Shown: positions 59,433 through 64,000 of the stretch, piece after piece
Layout: every line of letters starts with the position of its first letter
Position numbering within the stretch: the first letter of the stretch is position 1
Assembly (NCBI RefSeq): GCF_049801055.1
Contig: NZ_JBNAGF010000010.1
Coordinates: forward strand, 62,001-126,000
Length of the DNA stretch: 64,000 nt
Direction of reading: 5' to 3'
From: JBNAGF01 sp049801055
Lineage (GTDB): Bacteria; Pseudomonadota; Alphaproteobacteria; Rhodobacterales; Rhodobacteraceae
Translations under genes and position numbers: made by a program
The notes under the pieces: generated by a model
Told to the model about the DNA's origin: nothing
Database searches by the model: none
What the model saw: only the letters and a program-made list of their open reading frames with translations

Positions 59433-60767
59433 TCACGTCTGAAGATAGCTTTCGAGGCTATCGTCCAGTGCGTCTTTCCAAACCGTGTGATGCGGCGGTG
59501 CCTTGGTGCCGGTCATCGGGCTGACATAGCCGTGATCGCGGAATGTCATGATGCCCTTCTTTTTATGCTTCTTCCATTCATAGAACGCCTGATTGGCCGC
59601 TTCGATGTCAAAGCTCGGATAGTCGGTTTCGTCGATTAGCTCTTGAGTATAGGCGCCTTGATAGGCAATGCAGGCATAATCGTCGGGCAGGGCGTCTTCG
59701 TCTGCCTGCCGCCTTTGCCAGTCGGCCTGCATCGTGGCGGCGTCTGGCAAGGCGATCTTACCCATGATCGCGTCGCGGACCCACCAGGCCTGAGCGTCGA
59801 ACATGTTGAATGTGAACCACTGATCCTGCATGCCGAGATAGAACAGGTCCGGATTGCCGGTGTAAACCACGCCCTTGTAGAGATCGTTTGCCGCCAGACG
59901 GTTTGCAGTCTTGAGACGCAGATCATCGGGCAGGAATGGGAAATGGTGCTTGTATCCCGTGCACAAGATGATCGCATCCGCCTCTTTCGAGGTTCCGTCG
60001 ATGAAATGCGCGGTCCGGCCTTCCACCCGATCGAGCTTGGGCACTTCCTGCCAGTTGTCCGGCCAGTCAAAGCCCATCGGAGCGGTGCGGTGCGACACGG
60101 TCACCGAATTGCAGCCGTATTTCCAGCATTGCGAGCCGATGTCCTCGGCCGAATAAGAGGTGCCGAGAATGAGGATGTCTTTTCCGGTGAACTCACGGGC
60201 ATCCCGGAAATCATGGGCATGCAGGATGCGGCCATTGAAGCTCTCGAACCCCGGGTAGTGGGGGACATTTGGCACCGAGAAATGGCCCGAGGCGACGATG
60301 ACATGATCAAAGTTCTCGCATGTTTCGCTGTCGGTTTCTTCGTTGCGGGCGGTTACCTCGAAGCCGCCGGGTACGGCGCGAACGTCGCGGGCAATGGTGT
60401 TGAACTGGATCTTGTCGCGCACCCCGGCTTTTTTCACCCGGCCCTCGATATAGTCAAAGAGCACCGCGCGCGGAGGGTAGCTCGCGATGGGTTTTCCGAA
60501 ATGTTCATCAAAAGTATAGTCGGCAAACTCCAGCCCCTCCTTTGGGCCGTTTGACCACAGGTAGCGATACATCGAGCCGTGGCACGGGTTGCCATGTTCG
60601 TCGACACCGGTGCGCCATGTATAGCGCCAGAGCCCGCCCCAATCCGGTTGTTTTTCATAGCAGACGATCTCGGGCACGTCGGCACCCTTGTCCGCCGCGG
60701 ATTGGAAGGCCCGAAGCTGGGCGAGCCCCGAAGGCCCGGCCCCGATAATGCAAATACGTTTGGTCAT
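59433..60767 (-). CDS. tmm: trimethylamine monooxygenase
   Basis: 444 aa. FAD motif CIIGAGPSGLAQL at the start, FMO signature FNGRILHAHDFRD near residue 178, NADPH motif ILGTSYSAEDIGSQ near 200, and LCTGYKHHFPFL near 270. Length and N-terminal WGGLWRYTWRTG match bacterial Tmm of marine Rhodobacterales. It oxidises TMA (and related sulfides) to TMAO with NADPH and O2. The start overlaps the DUF1330 stop by 4 nt, so it is the last gene of the operon beginning upstream at mgsC. Confidence 0.95.
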   Translation of the reverse strand: MTKRICIIGAGPSGLAQLRAFQSAADKGADVPEIVCYEKQPDWGGLWRYTWRTGVDEHGNPCHGSMYRYLWSNGPKEGLEFADYTFDEHFGKPIASYPPRAVLFDYIEGRVKKAGVRDKIQFNTIARDVRAVPGGFEVTARNEETDSETCENFDHVIVASGHFSVPNVPHYPGFESFNGRILHAHDFRDAREFTGKDILILGTSYSAEDIGSQCWKYGCNSVTVSHRTAPMGFDWPDNWQEVPKLDRVEGRTAHFIDGTSKEADAIILCTGYKHHFPFLPDDLRLKTANRLAANDLYKGVVYTGNPDLFYLGMQDQWFTFNMFDAQAWWVRDAIMGKIALPDAATMQADWQRRQADEDALPDDYACIAYQGAYTQELIDETDYPSFDIEAANQAFYEWKKHKKKGIMTFRDHGYVSPMTGTKAPPHHTVWKDALDDSLESYLQT

Positions 60768-61057
60768 TCAATTCCCTCCACAATTGTCTGAACACTGGTC
60801 GAAGCGGACATGCGCATCGCGCGGGTAGGCGCATAGTCATCCGAATGGTACCAATCCAGAGCCCGCTGATAGTTTGGAAACCGGATCACTACGGTGCGGT
60901 CTCCGGGTGGTGTGCCTTCATAGCTCTCGGATTTCCCACCACGAACAAGAAACTCGCCACCGAACTTTTTGACGATCGGCTGAACCATTTTCACATAATC
61001 GGGGTATGTCACCGCATCGGTCACGTTTATCTGAGCAATGACGTAACCGAAGGCCAT
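60764..61057 (-). CDS. DUF1330-family protein
   Basis: 97 aa from the ATG one base after the previous stop. GYVIAQINVTDAVTYPDYVKM, GGEFLVRGGKSESYEG and VVIRFPNYQRALDWYHSDDY are the DUF1330 pattern (dimeric ferredoxin-like barrel). Function unknown. Position directly before tmm and overlapping it makes a role in TMA or methylamine metabolism likely, perhaps ligand binding or a spontaneous-product enzyme. Confidence 0.9.
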   Translation of the reverse strand: MAFGYVIAQINVTDAVTYPDYVKMVQPIVKKFGGEFLVRGGKSESYEGTPPGDRTVVIRFPNYQRALDWYHSDDYAPTRAMRMSASTSVQTIVEGIE

Positions 61058-61058
61058 G

Positions 61059-61643
61059 TCACTGCGTTCCCGATTTCGATTTGGCCCAAGCCGGTTCAAA
61101 TCCCAGAACAACACTGTCGCCCGGCAAGTCCGGGTTGAACAACCGGTTGTGCGCCATTGTTGCGCGGTTCAGCGGGTTATGAGCAGAAAGTCTCCAGACT
61201 TTGCAGTCGAGCTCAAACCGTTGGGAGTAGGCTTCGAACACGAGGGTTACACGACCCGCCTCCTTGAGCTTTTCCGCCCCGGGCGATCCAGGGGGGAAGG
61301 TGGCTGTCAAAAGGTCGGAGAATTCTGACGCTTTCTGGTAATAGCTCGACGACAGGAACTGAATAGCCTTGTCGCGGCGCTGTGCCGGATCGTTGGTGCT
61401 GGCCGACATATGTTCAAGTTCCGGTGTCAACGAATAGCCGGGCGCCTTGTTGAGAACCGTTATGATGTGGCCTGCGGGTTCGGTTTCTCCTGACGGGATC
61501 ACGGCAGGGGTGATTGCGTCGTCGGGCCTTCCGCTTGCATCCCGCATTGCCATCTGGCGCACCCGGCATTGCCACTTTAGGAAAGTAAGCCGGAGTGGGT
61601 GATCCGAATAACTCTGACCGAGGCTGGCTGCGACAGCGTTCAT
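61059..61643 (-). CDS. uncharacterised 194-aa protein in the mgsC-tmm operon
   Basis: 194 aa. No signal or membrane span. Visible stretches: LRLTFLKWQCRVRQMAMRD at ~18-36, PGYSLTPELEHM near 88, SSYYQKASEFSDLL near 120 and FEAYSQRFELDC near 150. I cannot assign a family. Its ATG overlaps the amidase stop (ATGA) and it ends 1 nt before DUF1330, so co-translation with both is clear. Conserved cysteines are few (two), so redox chemistry is not suggested. Confidence 0.8.
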   Translation of the reverse strand: MNAVAASLGQSYSDHPLRLTFLKWQCRVRQMAMRDASGRPDDAITPAVIPSGETEPAGHIITVLNKAPGYSLTPELEHMSASTNDPAQRRDKAIQFLSSSYYQKASEFSDLLTATFPPGSPGAEKLKEAGRVTLVFEAYSQRFELDCKVWRLSAHNPLNRATMAHNRLFNPDLPGDSVVLGFEPAWAKSKSGTQ

Positions 61644-62491
61644 GCGACGCTCCTGTCCGTTTTTTTGGTTGCACTGTGAAATGATCGCCCGTGGGTGAGG
61701 CTGGGAATTCGGGCCGAAGTTCTGGTGACCTGTTCAAGGTCGATCCGGGCTTTAACAACGCCTGGCAGATGGCCGCCGTCGGCAAGCACTTCGCCCCAAG
61801 GGTTGACCACAAGGGAATGACCATAACTCTCGCCGCCGCCCGGGATCGGGCCGATCGCGCAGGAGGAAACGACAAAGCAGGTGTTTTCGATGGCGCGGGC
61901 ACGGTTAAGGATGTGCCAGTGTGCTTCACCTGTTCGTTTGGTGAAAGCCGCAGGGCAGGTAATGATCTGCGCACCGGCACAGGCAAGATCCCGAAACAAC
62001 TGTGGAAATCTCAGGTCGTAGCAAATCGTGTGACCGATCGCTGCAAACGGCGTATCGTGAACGACAGCAGCATTGCCCGGCGCCACTGTCTCGCTCTCGC
62101 GATATACTTCGTAGTCGGACAGCGCTACATCGAAAAGGTGGATTTTGTCGTAGCGACCACGAATGCGCCCCTGATCGTCGATCATCAGCCCACGGTTCAG
62201 GATACGCCCATCGGGGCCGGTGACGGCAATTGATCCGACATTGATCCAGATTTTGCGAGCCTGCGCGAACTCACATATTTCCTGCAGAAACGGATGTTCC
62301 TCTTCGGGCGCTGCGGGTGGTCTCAGCTTGTGACCGTCCGATTTCAACCCGCCGCAATACTCAGGCAGGAAAAGCATGTCCGCGCCCGCCTGAACTGCAG
62401 CCTCCGCCAAGGGGATCACCTCGTCCAAAGCCGAAGCGAAACAGGGCATCGGACGGGTTTGTAGGCATGCGATGTCAAGCGGGCGGGGCAT
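61640..62491 (-). CDS. nitrilase-superfamily amidohydrolase (omega-amidase/Nit-like)
   Basis: 283 aa. Catalytic triad in place: Glu in LFLPEYCGG near residue 43, Lys in RYDKIHLFDV near 115, Cys in HTICYDLRFPQLF near 155. AHWHILNRARAIENTCFV and SLVVNPWGEVLADGG match Nit1/Nit2-type omega-amidases, which hydrolyse keto-acid amides such as alpha-ketoglutaramate. In this operon the substrate may be an N-methylated amide formed from gamma-glutamylmethylamide; that is inference. Confidence 0.88.
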   Translation of the reverse strand: MPRPLDIACLQTRPMPCFASALDEVIPLAEAAVQAGADMLFLPEYCGGLKSDGHKLRPPAAPEEEHPFLQEICEFAQARKIWINVGSIAVTGPDGRILNRGLMIDDQGRIRGRYDKIHLFDVALSDYEVYRESETVAPGNAAVVHDTPFAAIGHTICYDLRFPQLFRDLACAGAQIITCPAAFTKRTGEAHWHILNRARAIENTCFVVSSCAIGPIPGGGESYGHSLVVNPWGEVLADGGHLPGVVKARIDLEQVTRTSARIPSLTHGRSFHSATKKTDRSVA

Positions 62492-62495
62492 CGTT

Positions 62496-62909
62496 TCAGA
62501 ACTTCATGTAGGCTTTCCTGAGCGAGACCAGCGGATGCCGGTCGGACATCTGGAATTTCAGCAGGAGTTCACGCGCAATCATGTCACGGTCCTGCTGGTT
62601 GTCCGGAAGGTCAATCGTGTCGGGAATGCGCACCCAACCGTTGATGTTACGGTCAAACACGGCGGGCATACCTTCTTCGTAACCCATATGGATGTCTTCC
62701 AGCCAGTTCAGGTCGTCCCATCCCATGACTTCCATATACTTTTTAAGAAAGGGGGTGAGCCGGCCGTAGTCCGGCACCAGATTCACGTCATACCGATAAC
62801 CGATATGCTGGCCGATTTCCTTTTCTCGCTCGGATTCGAGCCCGTCGGAGTCTCTGAGAAACTGGTCGACGTCCTTGATTTCGGACCCGCGATACTGTGT
62901 TCCAGCCAT
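62496..62909 (-). CDS. uncharacterised 137-aa protein following mgsC
   Basis: 137 aa, starts 12 nt after mgsC and ends 4 nt before the amidase gene. Acidic N-terminus (SEIKDVDQFLRDSDGLESER), then IGYRYDVNLVPDYGRLTPFL, WDDLNWLEDIHMGYEEGMP and VRIPDTIDLPDN. Seen in N-methylglutamate pathway clusters as far as I can recall, with no assigned job. Soluble; no cysteine. Confidence 0.8.
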   Translation of the reverse strand: MAGTQYRGSEIKDVDQFLRDSDGLESEREKEIGQHIGYRYDVNLVPDYGRLTPFLKKYMEVMGWDDLNWLEDIHMGYEEGMPAVFDRNINGWVRIPDTIDLPDNQQDRDMIARELLLKFQMSDRHPLVSLRKAYMKF

Positions 62910-62921
62910 GTGCAGTCCTCC

Positions 62922-64000
62922 TTACAGGTGGTGATAGTCTTCGACGCCAACCGTATGGTTGGTGCCGGCGAGGGGAACGCCTGCCATTGCACTGGCTTCC
63001 ATCGTCAGTGCGGCCAGATCTTCCGGTTCCAGCGAATGCAAGTGTGTCTTGCCGCAGGCGCGGGCAAACAGCTGCGCTTCGATCGTAAGCGTATGCAGGA
63101 AGTTGTAGACACGTTCCGCCGCCTCATCCGGATCAAGGCGCTGCCGCAGAACCGGGTCCTGCGTCGCCACACCAACCGGGCAGCGGCCTGTGTGGCAGTG
63201 GTAACAGTAGCCCGGCTCGGCCCCGATTTCCTCGGGATAGTTGGCCTCGGGGATATCCTTGTTACAGTTCAGCGCCATCATCGCCGAATGGCCGATTGCA
63301 ATGGCGTCTGCACCCAGCGCGATGGCCTTGGCCACGTCGGCACCGTTGCGGATACCGCCGGCATAGATCAGGGTGATCTCGCCGCGCTTGCCCAAATCGT
63401 CAATGGCCTTGCGGGCCTGACGGATCGCGGCGATGCCGGGCACGCCTGTGTCTTCGGTTGCCAGATGCGGGCCAGCGCCCGTTCCACCTTCCATGCCGTC
63501 GATGTAGATCGAGTCGGGGTTGCACTTTACCGCCATCCGAACATCGTCATAGACACGCGACGCGCCAAGCTTCAGCTGGATCGGAATCATACCGCCGGTC
63601 GCTTCGCGGATCTCGAGGATTTTGAGTGCGAGGTCATCCGGGCCCAGCCAGTCGGGGTGACGGGCAGGGGAGCGCTGGTCGATACCGGCAGGCAGCGAGC
63701 GCATCTCGGCAACCTGGTCGGTAACCTTCTGGCCCATCAGGTGACCGCCGAGGCCAACCTTGCAGCCCTGACCGATAAAGAACTCGCACCCATCCGCCAG
63801 AACAAGATGGTTCGGGTTAAAGCCATAACGGGATTGAATGCACTGATAGAACCACTTGGATGAATACCGGCGTTCATCCGGGATCATTCCGCCTTCGCCG
63901 GAGCATGTGGCGGTTCCGGCCATGGTTGCTCCGCGTGCCAGCGCCGTTTTTGCCTCGTATGACAGAGCGCCAAAGCTCATTCCTGTGATGTAGACTGGAA
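62922..64000 (-). CDS. mgsC: N-methylglutamate synthase subunit C (GltB-like), N-terminus cut by window edge
   Basis: At least 359 residues; the frame continues off the right edge (PVYITGMSFGALSYEAK), so the start is outside. FMN/2-oxoglutarate-synthase core of the GltB family: GTATCSGEGGMIPDERR, LKLGASRVYDDVRM, GMEGGTGAGPHLATEDTG, YAGGIRNGADVAKAIALGAD and the Fe-S cysteines CYHCHTGRCPVGVATQDP. MgsABC splits the GltB chain into subunits and makes N-methylglutamate from methylamine and glutamate. A class of GltB-like homologue is the alternative, but the tmm/tdm context favours mgs. Confidence 0.88.
   Translation of the reverse strand, partial: PVYITGMSFGALSYEAKTALARGATMAGTATCSGEGGMIPDERRYSSKWFYQCIQSRYGFNPNHLVLADGCEFFIGQGCKVGLGGHLMGQKVTDQVAEMRSLPAGIDQRSPARHPDWLGPDDLALKILEIREATGGMIPIQLKLGASRVYDDVRMAVKCNPDSIYIDGMEGGTGAGPHLATEDTGVPGIAAIRQARKAIDDLGKRGEITLIYAGGIRNGADVAKAIALGADAIAIGHSAMMALNCNKDIPEANYPEEIGAEPGYCYHCHTGRCPVGVATQDPVLRQRLDPDEAAERVYNFLHTLTIEAQLFARACGKTHLHSLEPEDLAALTMEASAMAGVPLAGTNHTVGVEDYHHL

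Noticed and set aside
62472..63863. 463-aa + strand frame
   Set aside because: Antisense of mgsC and the 137-aa gene, both supported by motifs or operon context.

Overview
The window looks like a chromosomal segment of a marine alphaproteobacterium of the Rhodobacterales (Roseobacter group). Pointers are the gene content (a Hint-domain secreted protein, a DUF2312/GapR nucleoid protein, a complete TMAO import and demethylation set, tmm, an N-methylglutamate synthase subunit), the high GC content, and tightly packed operons with 4-nt overlaps. I saw no insertion sequence, phage gene, CRISPR array, rRNA gene or origin. Both edge genes (Hint protein at 1, mgsC at 64000) are cut by the window.

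Layout. 1-9.2 kb: Hint-domain protein, a tyrosine-less SDR, an AlkC-type DNA glycosylase, an Fbp-type ABC ATPase, a WYL-domain regulator with its small partner gene and a 10-bp inverted repeat, tatABC with a terminator, a DUF815 ATPase and an AEC transporter. 9.2-14.7 kb: housekeeping operon SPOR lipoprotein - D,D-carboxypeptidase - tmk - holB - tatD - MBL hydrolase, then tRNA-Ser(UGA). 15-18.1 kb: a TetR gene with a C-terminally truncated SDR, and a membrane-anchored wHTH-like/TPR protein. 18.3-23.5 kb: an outward-facing cluster of DUF3179 protein, FNT-family channel, arylsulfatase and outer-membrane barrel protein.

23.7-35.5 kb: a branched-chain-amino-acid-type ABC importer (SBP-HMGF), a divergent XRE/ScfR-like regulator, then a receiver-only response regulator, a small membrane protein and an SLC5-STAC-histidine kinase (CrbS-like), followed by a FliM/FliN-family protein. 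This arrangement suggests control of uptake of a small carboxylate or related metabolite. 35.6-37.9 kb: a sulfide/persulfide module (DUF442 protein, two YeeE halves, persulfide-dioxygenase-like MBL protein). 38-48.4 kb: small conserved proteins, gapR, a sulfotransferase-like protein, an MltB-type lytic transglycosylase, a SAM-cyclase-ATPase-TPR signalling protein, a SnoaL-like protein, a DUF3604 protein and a TylF-like methyltransferase.

48.6-64 kb is the metabolic centrepiece: methylated-amine use. An unusual Amt with a 56-aa membrane partner and a cytochrome P450 lie on the + strand. On the - strand are tmoX-tmoV-tmoW-tdm (TMAO import and demethylation to dimethylamine plus formaldehyde) and an operon running mgsC - 137-aa protein - nitrilase-family amidase - 194-aa protein - DUF1330 - tmm. 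A LysR gene sits between tmoX and tmm. Trimethylamine is oxidised by Tmm to TMAO, cleaved by Tdm, and methylamine carbon and nitrogen can pass through N-methylglutamate. The four uncharacterised genes co-transcribed with mgsC and tmm, and the small protein behind Amt, are the best candidates for undescribed functions.
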